Assembly: GCA_963704535.1 (NCBI GenBank)
Contig: OY969916.1
Span: 7,254,001 to 7,318,000, forward strand
Source: G963704535 sp963704535
Lineage (GTDB): Bacteria > Chloroflexota > Chloroflexia > Chloroflexales > Roseiflexaceae
Direction: 5' to 3'
DNA length: 64,000 bases
Shown: in pieces, positions 1 to 9,396 of the stretch
How positions within the stretch are numbered: the stretch's first letter is position 1
How the letters are laid out: the number at the start of each line of letters is the position of its first letter
Notes under the pieces: model-generated
Database searches by the model: none
Told to the model about the DNA's origin: nothing
What the model saw: the letters and a program-made list of their open reading frames with translations, nothing else
Made by a program: the position numbers and the translations under genes

Positions 1-537
1 TTGAGCCTACTCCTGACGCCGCAACTGCTGATCCTGGATGAGCCGACAACCGCACTCGACATCCTCACCCAGCGCACGATCATCGACATTCTGAAAGAGT
101 TACGCCACACACTCGGCTTCGCGATGATCGTTATCTCGCACGATCTAGCGCTGGCGGCAGAGCTTGCCGACCGCGTCGCGACGTTCTACGCCGGCACGAT
201 CGTCGAGATCGGCGACCGGCGAACGGTGTTTACGATGCCGGCGCACCCATACACCGCCGGGCTGTTGAAAGCGGTCCCCACGCTCGCGGCGCGCAGGGAG
301 CAGCTCACGCCCATCCCCGGCGCGCCGCCCGACCTGATCGATCTGCCGCAGGGCTGTGCGTTCCACCCGCGCTGCCCACTGGCCAGCGAGCAGTGCCGGC
401 GAGCGGAGCCGCCGCTGGAGCCGATCGGCGATGGGGTGCAGGTCGCGTGCTGGCACTGGCGTATCACGCGGACCACCCTGGCAGCCCGCTCGCTGGACGG
501 CTCACGCATGACGAACGGAAGCGAGGCGCAGGGATGA
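1..537 (+). CDS. Peptide/nickel ABC transporter ATP-binding protein, DppD/OppD type (3' part)
   Basis: C-terminal part of an ABC ATPase whose start lies left of the window. It would power import of oligopeptides or a related solute at the inner face of the membrane. Walker B and D-loop (ILDEPTTALD) are at local residues 11-20 and the H-loop SHD at 46-48. The C-terminal extension holds the CxFHPRCPxAxxxC pattern of the oligopeptide/dipeptide subfamily (about residues 118-131). The last codons overlap the next ATPase gene by ATGA, so the two are translationally coupled. The substrate cannot be told from the ATPase alone. Confidence 0.9.
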   Translation: MSLLLTPQLLILDEPTTALDILTQRTIIDILKELRHTLGFAMIVISHDLALAAELADRVATFYAGTIVEIGDRRTVFTMPAHPYTAGLLKAVPTLAARREQLTPIPGAPPDLIDLPQGCAFHPRCPLASEQCRRAEPPLEPIGDGVQVACWHWRITRTTLAARSLDGSRMTNGSEAQG

Positions 538-1349
538 CCGTACCGCTGATCGAGTTGCAACACGTTCGCCGCACCTTCGCCGTTGATCGTCGGCAACTGA
601 CAGCCGTCGATGATCTCTCAGTGCGTATCCACGCCGGCGAGATCGTCTGCCTGGTAGGCGAATCCGGCTGCGGTAAGACCACCACCGGCAAGCTGATTGC
701 CGGTCTGCTGCTGCCGACATCCGGCAGCATTCTCTTCTGGGGCCAAAACATCGCCCACCTGCGCGGCGAGGCATACCAGCGCTACCGGCTCGGCGTGCAG
801 CTCATCCATCAGGACCCATACGCGGCGCTCAACCCGGCGCATACCGTTTATGACATCCTCGCCGCCCCGCTGCGGCGGCACCGCCTGACCAGGGATGAGC
901 GTGGGACACGCGCGCGGGTGCGCGAGCTGCTGACCGGGGTTGACCTGACGCCGCCAGAGGATCTACTGGACAAATACCCGCATCAGCTCAGCGGCGGGCA
1001 GCGCCAGCGCGTCGCGCTCGCCCGTGCCCTGACTGTCACACCGGCGTTCCTGGTCGCCGACGAGGCGGTCTCGATGGTGGATGTGTCCATCCAGATCAGC
1101 CTGGTGAACACGCTGATGCGTCTCGTGGAGCAGATCGGGCTGAGCGTGCTCTTCATCACCCATGACCTGGCGCTGGCGAAGTACGTCGGGTGGGAGGGCC
1201 GGATCGGGGTGATGGAGAAGGGAAGGCTGGTGGAGCTGGCACCAACGCCCTCGCTGATCGCGCGCCCGCAGCACTCCTATACCCAGGCGCTGCTGGCAGC
1301 GATCCCCCAGCTTGACCCAGAGCCGCATCGAGCGCAGGCGATGACATGA
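534..1349 (+). CDS. Peptide/nickel ABC transporter ATP-binding protein, DppF/OppF type
   Basis: Second ATPase of the same importer, 271 aa. The start at 534 is chosen because its ATG overlaps the stop of the upstream ATPase (ATGA); an open frame reaches back to 393 but would bury the upstream gene. Walker A GESGCGKTT is at 42-50, the signature LSGGQRQR from 152, Walker B/D-loop VADEAVSMVD around 174-183 and the H-loop His at 210. The Walker B region has Ala where many paralogues have Pro (DEAVS), which is common in OppF-like proteins. It probably forms a heterodimer with the upstream ATPase. Confidence 0.92.
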   Translation: MTVPLIELQHVRRTFAVDRRQLTAVDDLSVRIHAGEIVCLVGESGCGKTTTGKLIAGLLLPTSGSILFWGQNIAHLRGEAYQRYRLGVQLIHQDPYAALNPAHTVYDILAAPLRRHRLTRDERGTRARVRELLTGVDLTPPEDLLDKYPHQLSGGQRQRVALARALTVTPAFLVADEAVSMVDVSIQISLVNTLMRLVEQIGLSVLFITHDLALAKYVGWEGRIGVMEKGRLVELAPTPSLIARPQHSYTQALLAAIPQLDPEPHRAQAMT

Positions 1350-1448
1350 GCGAGATGGTATCCAGCGAATAGCGCTTCCAAGCGGAGCGAAGAGAAACGC
1401 AATGCTTAATCCAGAGCTGGCCAGTCCGGCGTTCGCATCGCGGTGTTT

Positions 1449-1586
1449 ATGGCACTGGTATCGGGTGCGCTGGTCTGCTTTCAGCGGCCGGGGACGGCCG
1501 AGTTCGTCGTGACGGTGACAACGTTGGTGATCAGCCATGTGTTCCTGCTCCTGATCGTAGTGCTGATCAAGTGGTCGAAATACTGA
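1449..1586 (+). CDS. Small hydrophobic membrane protein, possibly frameshifted
   Basis: A 45-residue frame with two hydrophobic stretches (around residues 1-11 and 21-40) ending in a basic tail, as in a small two-helix membrane protein. A different frame opening at ATG 1402 encodes MLNPELASPAF, which would make a natural N terminus if one base were shifted near 1430. The gene may therefore be a frameshifted small membrane protein, or may start internally. No family is recognised. It lies between the ABC ATPase and the alpha/beta hydrolase on the same strand. Confidence 0.35.
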   Translation: MALVSGALVCFQRPGTAEFVVTVTTLVISHVFLLLIVVLIKWSKY

Positions 1587-1594
1587 GGGGCGCG

Positions 1595-2437
1595 ATGCGA
1601 TGTCAACTCGATGACGTAAGCGTGTACTATGAACAGGCCGGTGCGGGCCACCCACTGGTGTTTTTGCACGGCTGGTCGCTCGATCATCACTATGAGCAGA
1701 TCGAGTATGAGCCGATCTTTGCGGCGCGGGCCGGCTGGCGGCGGATCTACCTGGATCTGCCCGGCATGGGAGAGACATCTGCGCCAATGTGGATGACGAA
1801 CATGGATCAGATGCTCGCAGTCGTGCTGAAGTTTATTGACCACCTGCTGCCACATCAGCGCTTTGCGATTGCTGGAACTTCCGCGGGCGCGTACCTGGCG
1901 CGTGGTGTCGTGTATCACAAGACAGCACTGGTCACGGGCGTGCTCTTTCGGGTACCATTGGTCATCCCCGACCATACCAGGCGAACGCTCCCACTGGCCC
2001 GCCCGCTGATCGAAGACCCGGCAGTGCTCGCGACACTTACACCCGATGAGGCTGCCGAGCTTACGCCGCTGCTGGCCCAAACACCATCATTTCTTGCCCG
2101 GCTCCGATCAAAGTTGCGCACAGCCATTCACCCGGCACAACAGGCTGCAAACCGAGAGCTGCTTGACCGTATTACCCGAGACCTGCGAACATATGCGTTC
2201 TCCTTTGATATCGACAGCCCGCAGATGCTGTGTGGCGCGCCGGGCTTGTTCTTGCTTGGGCGGCAAGATATCGCGGTTGGGTACCGAGACGCCTGGGCTA
2301 TGCTTGAACGCTACCCGCGCGCAACCTTCGCCGTGCTGGATCGCGCCGATCATCTCTTGCCGATCGAACAAGAGGCGGTGTTTCAGGCGCTGGTACACGA
2401 CTGGCTGGATCGGGTTGAAGAATTTGCTCGTGCCTGA
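1595..2437 (+). CDS. Alpha/beta-fold hydrolase
   Basis: Serine hydrolase of the alpha/beta fold, 280 aa, probably cytosolic. The oxyanion-hole HGW is at 25-27, the nucleophile elbow GTSAGA at 94-99 (Ser96), the likely acid Asp at about 225 in GRQD, and His253 in ADHLLP. A GTG at 1571 is in frame upstream but overlaps the preceding small frame; ATG 1595 gives a normal N terminus. Substrate is unknown; esterase, lipase or peptidase-like activity are all possible. Confidence 0.85.
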   Translation: MRCQLDDVSVYYEQAGAGHPLVFLHGWSLDHHYEQIEYEPIFAARAGWRRIYLDLPGMGETSAPMWMTNMDQMLAVVLKFIDHLLPHQRFAIAGTSAGAYLARGVVYHKTALVTGVLFRVPLVIPDHTRRTLPLARPLIEDPAVLATLTPDEAAELTPLLAQTPSFLARLRSKLRTAIHPAQQAANRELLDRITRDLRTYAFSFDIDSPQMLCGAPGLFLLGRQDIAVGYRDAWAMLERYPRATFAVLDRADHLLPIEQEAVFQALVHDWLDRVEEFARA

Positions 2438-2466
2438 TGGCCACCACATCAGGTGGAAAGAGCGTA

Positions 2467-2935
2467 TCACACTGATGCGACGTGGGCTATGATTTGTCGC
2501 TGGACCTGGCGCTCGATCTCCTGCTGGATGCGTTGCTCGATCTCGCGCTGGAGATCCTCCCAGGCAGCTTCAAACTTTGCGTTGATCTGCTGCCGTGCGT
2601 CGTCGATCATCGCCTGGATCATCTGGCTGAAATCGCCGCTGCTGCCTTCGGGCACGACGACGACGAGGATGCGGATGCGCTCGCCAAATGGCAGGCCATT
2701 GTAGGCCATCTGCCAGACACTTTCGTATGGAGCGGGCTTGGAAGGCGCCGTAATCGTCAGAGTGAGCTTCGCGACCCCGCCAGCAGGAATGGCTCCGCTG
2801 AGACGGAGGGTGGGTGACGGGCCGAGCGGCTGATTGTTGATATTGACCAGCGTGAACGGGCCTTCTTTGGACCACTGCTCGTCGGTGAACTGAGCAATAC
2901 AGTAAGGAAGGGTCGTGAATATGTCTTGGTCGATC
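2467..2935 (-). pseudogene. C-terminal fragment of an NBR1-Ig-like domain protein
   Basis: The minus strand is open from about 3000 to the stop at 2467, but the coherent protein starts near 2935 and has no start codon. The upstream part resembles an NBR1-type Ig-like domain (hallmarks IPAGG, TITAPSKPAPYESVWQM and GLPFG). It is followed by a charged helical, probably coiled-coil tail rich in Arg, Gln and Glu. The 5' end of the gene is missing where the plus-strand DnaB-like pseudogene begins, which suggests a recombination junction at about 2.93 kb. The parent protein was probably an extracytoplasmic Ig-like protein. Confidence 0.5.
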
Positions 2936-3802
2936 GATTCGTACCTCAGCCAGCTTACCCACGATCTCGCAGATGTGCATCGTAGCTCATCTAATGATGC
3001 CTTGCGTCAAGGTGCCCACATAGCCTTTGAGTTGCGCCGAACGCTGACGCCGTGGCTGCTCGGCCGGCAACCGCTCGTTGACGCACGGACCCTGGATGAT
3101 TTTTCCGCTGCGCTGCTGGAGTATGTTGCCGGGCTCGCCGGTGAACACGAGGATACTGAGACGCTTTGTAATCAGATAACTGTCTCTGCGGCCTGCCCAT
3201 TGCGCCGCCGACCACCATTGACCTGCCCATATTAGAGGAGGCGCGAGCGACACTGCGTCAGCACCAAGAGAAGCAGGTGAGAAAGTACCACGATGGGCGG
3301 AACAGCATCCTGATCGACGCATCGCGACCGGCTTTCGTGATCTTGATGCGCTGACGAGCGGATTGCATCGAGGCGACCTAGTGATCGTCGCCGGCCCGGA
3401 GAGCGAGGGAAAAACAGGTTTTGCGCTCTCCCTCGCACTCGCACTTGCCCAGCAGCACGCCAACGTCGCGGTCTACAGCGGCGAGATGACGCGCACACAG
3501 CTCGTGACCCGCCTCTTAGGAATGCGGACAGGCATCGCTGTCTCCCGATTGCACAGCGGGGCGCTGCGTGATGCAGAAATAGCGGACGTAGCCGAGAGCA
3601 TGGGCTATCTGGAGACGTTGCCGCTATACATTGATACCCCCGCAACACTGACGCTCGACGCACTGAATACCGGGGCGCTGTCGCTTCACATGAATAAGCC
3701 GATTGATCTGTTGGTGGTGGACTCATTCCACCTCATAATTGGGCGCAATTCTGGCTATTGGAAGGCTGACGCCACAGAGATCGTACTTGGGGAAGCTGAA
3801 AA

Positions 3803-5075
3803 AACAAATCATCCCAGGATATGATAGGATGACCAAAACGATCTATCCTGGAGGATCATCACTATGGAACTGACCGACTCGCTCAAAGCCTTGTTCATCG
3901 ACACCGCCACTACCCTCACAGGGAGTGAGCGTCGTCGCTTTATCGCACGAACAGTTCAGGAATTCGGTCCTGGTGGCCAGCGCCGTGCCGAACGCGAACT
4001 TGGCTGGAACCGCCAGACCATCCGTAAGGCGCTGCGCGAACTGCACAGCGACCTGATTTGTCTCGATGCCCTCACCTTACGGCATCGCAAACGCGCCGAA
4101 GAGCATCTGCCCAACTTACTCACCGATATCTTAGCGATTGCTGATAGTCAGAGCCAAGCTGATCCGCAGTTTCGCAGCTCGCGGCTGTATACTCGCCTGA
4201 CCGCCGCAGAAGTCCGACGGCAATTGATCGCAAAGTTCGGCTACACAGATGCTGACTTGCCCACAGAGCGCACAATTGCCAGCAAACTGAGTGCGCTGGG
4301 CTTCTATCCGACCAAGGTGGCCAAGACCCAACCCCAAAAAAACTTCCTGAAACCGACGCCATCTTCGACCAAGTAGTCCAGGTGAATCAGGCGGACCGAC
4401 GCTGCACCAGATACATTACGGATTTCTCTCGATGCTAAAGCGACTGTAAAAGTGGGACCTTTCGCGCGTGGTGGCAAGAGTCGCCTACCAACTGAGGCAG
4501 CCGACCACGACTTTCAGCCTGAGGCAAACCTGACCCCAGTGGGCATCTTCCTTCCCAGCAGCGACGAATTGTTTGTGTATATGATCACCTCCAAAGTCAC
4601 CAGTGATTGTTTGGTTGACTGCTTGGAAGCGTGGTGGGAGCAGGTCCGTTCTCGCTTTGCCCCGATCACCACGCTGGTGATAAATCTCGATAACGGTCCC
4701 GAGAACCATAGTCGGCGAACCCAATTTATGCAGCGGTTGGTCGACTTTGTGGCCCGCTATGGCATCACGATCCGCCTAGCCTACTATCCGCCCTATCACA
4801 GCAAGTACAACCCGATTGAACGCTGCTGGGGCATACTCGAGCAACACTGGAACGGCGCGCTGCTCGACACGATCGCGACGGTGGTCCAGTTTGCTGCCAG
4901 CATGACCTGGAAAGGTATACATCCGATTGTCGAATTGGTCAGTACCGTCTATCACAAAGGCGTGAAGCTCACCAAGGAAGCGATGGCGCTGGTCGAGGCG
5001 CAACTCAATCGCGACTCAGCACTTGGCAAGTGGTTCATCGACATCGTTCCCGCTCCCGACTTGGGATGATTTGTT
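3803..5075 (+). mobile_element. ISAzo13-type insertion sequence (defective)
   Basis: A 1.27-kb element bounded by a perfect 14-bp terminal inverted repeat, AACAAATCATCCCA at 3803-3816 and its complement at 5062-5075. It carries a two-part transposase and sits inside the DnaB-like gene. The target duplication cannot be fixed to the base because A-runs flank the left end. Confidence 0.85.
3864..5069 (+). pseudogene. ISAzo13-family transposase, two frameshifts
   Basis: GGAGG at 3850-3854 precedes ATG 3864. The first frame (to 4376) carries the N-terminal HTH-like part (RRAERELGWNRQTIRKAL). The DDE core is in another frame (4452-5069), with INLDNGPENHSRRTQF, YYPPYHSKYNPIERCWG and MTWKGIHP, characteristic of this family. 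The first change of frame falls on A AAA AAC at 4336-4342, a classic -1 slippery heptamer, so that step could be programmed. A second shift of opposite sense near 4400-4430 is not explained this way, so the element is probably inactive. Confidence 0.75.
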
Positions 5076-5558
5076 ATTTCTGATTCCCTTGGTCTGAAGC
5101 GGCTCGCGCGCACGCTGGACGCGCCGGTCGTCCTGGTCGTGAATCTCGAACGTCCGAGGCAGGGCAGCTCACGGATCACCGATGTAGAGGCAATGCTTCC
5201 GGCGCTAGTGTCCATAGCCGATGTCATCATGCTGCTCTATCGAGAGGAGTTACACGACTACGAAACGGACAAGAAAGGCATCATGGAGGTCTCTGTTGCC
5301 AAGAATCGCAGTACAGGAATGGTTGGAGTTCTTCCACTGCGATTCGACGCGACAACAACATACTGCGTTGATCTGACCTTCCGCACCCCACCGGATGCGG
5401 AACAAGAGTGGGTGTCATCAAGAGATGGAATGATGGCAGCCGTGGCCAGCATCACCACATCTGGCGATACCCGATCGTGTGGCATCGTCAGGGATAGCGA
5501 TGGTGCCGGCGCGCATTGTCACCGAGCGAACAACCACAGCCAGAACGATCGGCACTAA

Positions 5559-5769
5559 ACGAGCCTCACCACCCCATCAGAGTAGCGTACTGGAAAGTCA
5601 GAATTGTGAACAATGAGGTTAGATATAGAGGCTGTATAAATGAAACCTTTCACTTAGCGGCCATTACCGCATAACTACTTTCGCAATCGCAAAAACACAT
5701 TGGTTCGCTCAAGAAGTCAGCGTTTCATGTAATAGTTCAGGCAGGTATTTCGGTCGGTGATCTCATCTC
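5559..5769. other. Gap between helicase relic and IS66 relic
   Basis: AT-richer intergenic stretch with no convincing frame on either strand. It ends in the promoter-like sequence before the IS66 fragment. No IS66 terminal repeat could be recognised here. Confidence 0.4.
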
Positions 5770-5798
5770 TTGACACTGGCTGTGCACACTGAGATACT
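5770..5798 (+). promoter_or_regulatory. Sigma70-like promoter, leaderless-type position
   Basis: TTGACA at 5770-5775 and GATACT at 5793-5798 are separated by 17 bp. ATG 5805 starts six bases after the -10 box, so a transcript would be leaderless or nearly so. It drives the IS66 relic. Confidence 0.45.
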
Positions 5799-5804
5799 GC
5801 CCGT

Positions 5805-5930
5805 ATGGACGAGATGACAGCACCACAAGGCATACCCTCGGCGGATTGGGAGGCCACACCACCCAGTGTGCGTCTGCTCCTCGTGACGCTGCTCTCTCGC
5901 GTGCGCGAACTGGAAGCACGTCTCAACGTC
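5805..5930 (+). pseudogene. IS66-family transposase, N-terminal remnant
   Basis: About 42 residues match the start of IS66 TnpC proteins: IPSADWEATPPSVR followed by a leucine-rich segment ending RELEARLN. After about residue 42 the similarity stops and the frame is only the antisense of the DinB-like gene. The rest of the transposase is gone, so this is a truncated relic. Confidence 0.6.
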
Positions 5931-5952
5931 GATGCTGATAGAGCGCTCCGCC

Positions 5953-6661
5953 TCACGCTTGTTTGGCAGTCAGATCCTTGTCTTCCATTTCCCAGGCGTG
6001 ATCGAGCGTGTGAAAGGCGGTGTGCCGTATCAGGTACCGCAGCGGCCACTTGCCGGCCAATTTGCCCTGTGAGTGATAGTCCCGGATTGCGTGGCAATAG
6101 GCATCGCGATGCGCTTTCAGCCCCTCGTCCGTCAGCATCGCACCGTCGGGGGTGTGCACGCCAAGCCCCTTCGCCCAGTCCTGCTCGTTGGCAAAGATAT
6201 GACGGACGATGTGGTCCCGATCCCGCCCGCCGCCGCGCGGACCCTTCTGCATCTCAGCCGACACGCGCGAACGCACCTCATCGAAAAACGCCCAGCACGC
6301 CCGCATCAGCGTCAGTTCACGCTCCAATGCTTCGCCCGACATGGCTTGCTGGTCGATGCTCGAAAACGCGAACGAGATCCCCCAGAAGTCGGTTGAGCCC
6401 GTGCCCGGATAGCGCTCGACCACGTCGACGACGGTGATGGTCGCAAACGCGGCCTCCATCCCAGCCAGCTTCGCCACCGGTGCATAACGTGGAACGTAGG
6501 AGAGTAAGCGTTCGATCGCAGCCTCCTCGGTCTTTGCCCCGCGCTGCGAGACCGGGCCAGTCCGGTGCCACCGCCACCACCTTCTTGCCCTTCGGTCCGA
6601 TTTCCAGCGTCACCCGAAGATGGTTAGCCACAGCTCCTCCAATCACACTCGTTCCTGCCAT
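5953..6661 (-). pseudogene. DinB-like (four-helix) protein, single frameshift
   Basis: The N-terminal part (MAGTSVIGGAVANHLRVTLE from 6661) and the C-terminal part (to the stop at 5953) lie in different frames, joined by a one-base shift near 6540-6555. The C-terminal 174 residues hold spaced His residues (ANEQDWAKGLG, YLIRHTAFHTLDHAWEME) typical of DinB/DUF664 metal-binding bundles. Apart from the shift the sequence is well preserved, so the break is recent or a sequencing error. Function is unknown; a thiol transferase or stress role is possible by family. Confidence 0.55.
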
Positions 6662-6924
6662 CGCACACCCGAGAGGGAGCGGGGTGGTTGCAAGTCTATC
6701 CCACGGACGCCGAACTCTCATTGTCCCGCGAGTGCAGCCAGTGTGCTATTCTACCGCACCTGCGCTTATTCCGCATTTCACAATGAGGCTAACACGTTCG
6801 ACAGACCGAGGGCAATTCGGGATAAAATGGGTTGATGGCTTTGGGTGGCATTTGTATGGATTGGAGGTGGCATGCCAAGAACGTCTATTTGTACTGTTAC
6901 AGAATGCTGCTGGAGGAACTACCA

Positions 6925-7165
6925 ATGGCAACGCGCCGCTACAACAACCCAATCAACCAAGATGTCTCCACACGTTATGCGAGCGACCTGAATGACCAGG
7001 AATTTGCTCTCGTGAGGCCACACGTCGCACAAAAGCACGGGTCGGGCAAGAAGCGAACCGTCGACATCCGCGAGGTGCTGAATGCTATCTTCTACCGTAC
7101 CAGAACCGGATGCCAATGGCGAATGCTGCCGAGCGATTTTCCCGCTTGGTATCAGGTTTGGTATT
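6925..7165 (+). pseudogene. IS5-family (DUF4096) transposase, N-terminal fragment
   Basis: From ATG 6925 the protein reads MATRRYNNPINQDVSTRY and then shows the IS5 N-terminal pattern: SDLNDQEFALVRPH, RREVLNAIFYRTRTGCQWRMLP-like spacing and FPAWYQVWYYE. The similarity ends near 7165, where the frame continues into unrelated sequence. No DDE residues remain. Confidence 0.7.
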
Positions 7166-7169
7166 ATGA

Positions 7170-7354
7170 GGCCGATTGGCTCGCAGATCGATGTAGCGCA
7201 GAACACCGCGCAGGTGCGGGCTGGGGATGGGCCGCTGCTGGCCTTTACGGGCGAAGGGGCGCTGTGGTGGATTGCCAATACGCCGCCGGCGGCGCTCTGG
7301 GCGACCGTCGATCGCCTGGTGGTGCAGATCACCAAGAAGAGCGCCGCCCCTTGA
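7170..7354 (+). pseudogene. Unidentified C-terminal gene fragment fused to the IS5 relic
   Basis: In the frame ending at 7354 about 58 residues look protein-like (QIDVAQNTAQVRAGDG, FTGEGALWWIANTPPAALW), in a different frame from the IS5 relic. No start codon of its own is apparent. It may be the 3' end of a gene cut by the IS5 insertion or deletion. No family is recognised. Confidence 0.25.
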
Positions 7355-7465
7355 AGCTGCTCGATCGCTTCGATACCCTCGCCTGCACGATCTCGCCGAG
7401 CCTTTTCTCTAAAGCTGGGCGAGCACGTTGGAACATGCGAACAACAGCCGGTCACACTCTTAGCT

Positions 7466-8652
7466 CGCCACAGTGATTATGCAGGATACAGACGATCCAG
7501 CTTCGTGCGGGCGCTGTCGCTGGTAAAGCGCCAGTCAATCGTCGCCTTGGCCCCATTCCGGCGCTCGGCCCAGGCGGCACTCTCACATCGCAGGGTTTGC
7601 TGGTCGGGAATGCGCTGATCCAGGCATTGGTTCGCCAGCACCGACAGTTCGATCTCGGCCATGTTCAGCCAACTTCCGTGCTTGGGGGTGTGATGTATCT
7701 CGAACTTGCGCGCAATCCGCCGTGCCTCACTGGCATCAAACACCTCATACAAGCTTGCCAGTGTATGGGTGTTAAGGTTGTCCATCACCAATCGAATACG
7801 TTCCGCATCGGGAAAATGCACGTCGACCAGCTCTTTCAAGACATGGGCGAAATCCAACGTACCACGCCGCTGTGTCACTTTGACATGCCGCCATCCACGC
7901 TCAGGGCAGGCGATCATGTAAAGGTTGCAGGTGCCTTCACGCTTATACTCATAATCATGCCGCTCGGCGCGACCAGGTGCGGCTGGTATGATCTCGCGCA
8001 CCTCGCTGATCAGTTGCACCGAGCGCTCATCGACACAAACCCGTGGGCGTTTGGGATCTTGCGGCTCGGCATACAACTCCAGCACATCCTCCATCTGGCA
8101 GACAAACTCGGCGCTGACCGTAGGGATCACCCATTCCTCGACTTGCCAGGGCTTGAGGATGTTTTTTTTAACGTCCGCCGCACCGTTTCATCCGAAATCG
8201 AGTCCACGATGCCCAGTTGGACCACCTCGTCGGCCAATAATTGCATGGTCCAGCGCGCCTGTCCAGTGGGTGCAGCGCTACAGGTGATGGCGATCAGGTG
8301 CGCTTCTTGCTTCATGTCGAGCTTGCGCTTGGCGCCTGGACGCGGGCGTTCCTCCAACGCGCCCTCTAGATTGTCTTCCACGAACCGGCGCCGCAGCCGC
8401 TCAACCGTTGTGCGGGCGACGTGCAAGGATTGGGCAATGACATCATCTGTCGTGCCCGCATCAGCGTGCAGCAGGATATGTGCGCGCGTGAGCTTGCGGG
8501 CGGATAAGGTTCCCTTCTTGACCAGATCGTGCAACGTCTGCCGCTCGTCGTCAGTTAACGTAACGATATATCGTTTGTGCATGCTGTCCTCCTGTCCGCG
8601 ATATGCCACCAGCATAGTTGACAGAGGGACATCCTGCAAATCTATTGTGGCG
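7466..8652 (-). mobile_element. IS630-type insertion sequence
   Basis: A 1.19-kb element with imperfect 22-bp ends (CGCCACA...GCAGGAT at 7466-7487, complement at 8631-8652; 17 of 22 positions match by eye). It encodes a two-frame transposase on the minus strand. The TA duplication expected for this family is not clearly visible. Confidence 0.75.
7477..8582 (-). CDS. IS630-family transposase, likely made by -1 frameshifting
   Basis: Frame A starts at ATG 8582 (MHKRYIVTLTDDERQTL) and carries two helix-turn-helix segments (DDVIAQSLHVARTTVERLRR). Frame B ends at 7477 and carries the DDE catalytic residues: CVDERSVQ, VMDNLNTHT and NMAEIE. Frame A changes to frame B at a run of eight A (8163-8170 on the complement). 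A -1 slip there gives a smooth join, TLKKNILKPWQVEEWV, as is common in this family. The element could still be active. Confidence 0.75.
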
Positions 8653-8763
8653 GACCACTCTGGTAATGCTCCTCTCCTACGATAGGTCACGTAGCCACTG
8701 CAATCGTGCGATCTTGCGCGCATCGCTGGCTATTCGTATTCGATCAGCCTGGATAGGTACACG

Positions 8764-9330
8764 ATGTCGCTCCTTTCACTCCTGGCGCTGATTGGCGGCG
8801 CCGCGATCGGCCTGTTTCTCCCCGATGTGGATCGCTCGTTCCCGTTTCTGCTGCACCGCTCGATCCTGACCCATAGCGCCCTCATCCCGCTGCTGTGCGC
8901 ACTGAGCCTCCAGCAGACGGCCCCAAGCTGGAAACGCTACGCGACCATTGGTCTCTCTACCGCGATGGCGGTGCATCTGTCGTTCGACCTCTTCCCGATC
9001 GTCTGGATGGGCTTTGCACTCATTCACCTACCGCTCTATGGCTGGCTCGGCGCCACCCTCTCGATGATCTGGATTCTGGGGAGCTGCATTGCCTGTCTGT
9101 ACCTGGCGCTGCGGCTGCTCACCTCCCGCACCGAACTGGCGATAACGGTGGGTGTGGGCCTGAGTGCGTTTCTGTTCGCAGCCCGCACCGAGCGGGTGTT
9201 CTGGCCCGCGCTGTTGGCCCTGCTGCTCGCCGGATTACTGGCGATCTGCCTGCCCAACCGCCTCATCAACGGACAGATGGTGCTTGGGAGCCTCTGGCGC
9301 AAGGTCCGTACTGGCGTGCCAACACCCTGA
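8764..9330 (+). CDS. YdjM/DUF457-like membrane-bound putative metal-dependent hydrolase
   Basis: 188 aa integral membrane protein with about five hydrophobic segments. Near the N terminus it carries the family hallmark: Asp21 and Asp23 in LPDVDRSF, then HRSILTHS at 31-38, with His31 and His37 as likely metal ligands. The best studied relative is E. coli YdjM, an SOS-regulated membrane protein; catalytic activity has not been shown here. The Mrr-type gene follows in the same direction after 66 bp. Confidence 0.7.
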   Translation: MSLLSLLALIGGAAIGLFLPDVDRSFPFLLHRSILTHSALIPLLCALSLQQTAPSWKRYATIGLSTAMAVHLSFDLFPIVWMGFALIHLPLYGWLGATLSMIWILGSCIACLYLALRLLTSRTELAITVGVGLSAFLFAARTERVFWPALLALLLAGLLAICLPNRLINGQMVLGSLWRKVRTGVPTP

Positions 9331-9396
9331 GCCCCATCCGCCGCACGGCTGGTCCGGTTCGCAGTGCGTCATCTCATCAATCAGGAGCAGCAAGCA

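Larger units (their letters stand above)
2921..5558 (+). pseudogene. DnaB-like helicase/RecA-fold ATPase gene, frameshifted and split by an IS
   Basis: A run of AAGGAAG at 2904-2910 precedes ATG 2921. The N-terminal segment (2921-3235) ends at TAG; the next pieces continue in two other frames (about 3200-3354, then from about 3298), so at least two frameshifts are present. The ATPase core shows GPESEGKTGFAL (Walker A), SGEMTRTQLVTRLLG and LLVVDSFHLI, matching the DnaB C-terminal domain. An IS then interrupts it at about 3802/5076. After the IS the frame resumes with LKRLARTLDAPVV and VAKNRSTG, the DnaB walker-distal part. Removing the IS restores LGEAEISDSLGLKRL across the join. Probably a plasmid- or phage-type helicase relic. 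Confidence 0.7.

Noticed and set aside
7597..8685. 362-codon plus frame opposite the IS630-type transposase
   Set aside because: The minus strand carries HTH and DDE motifs; the plus frame has none.
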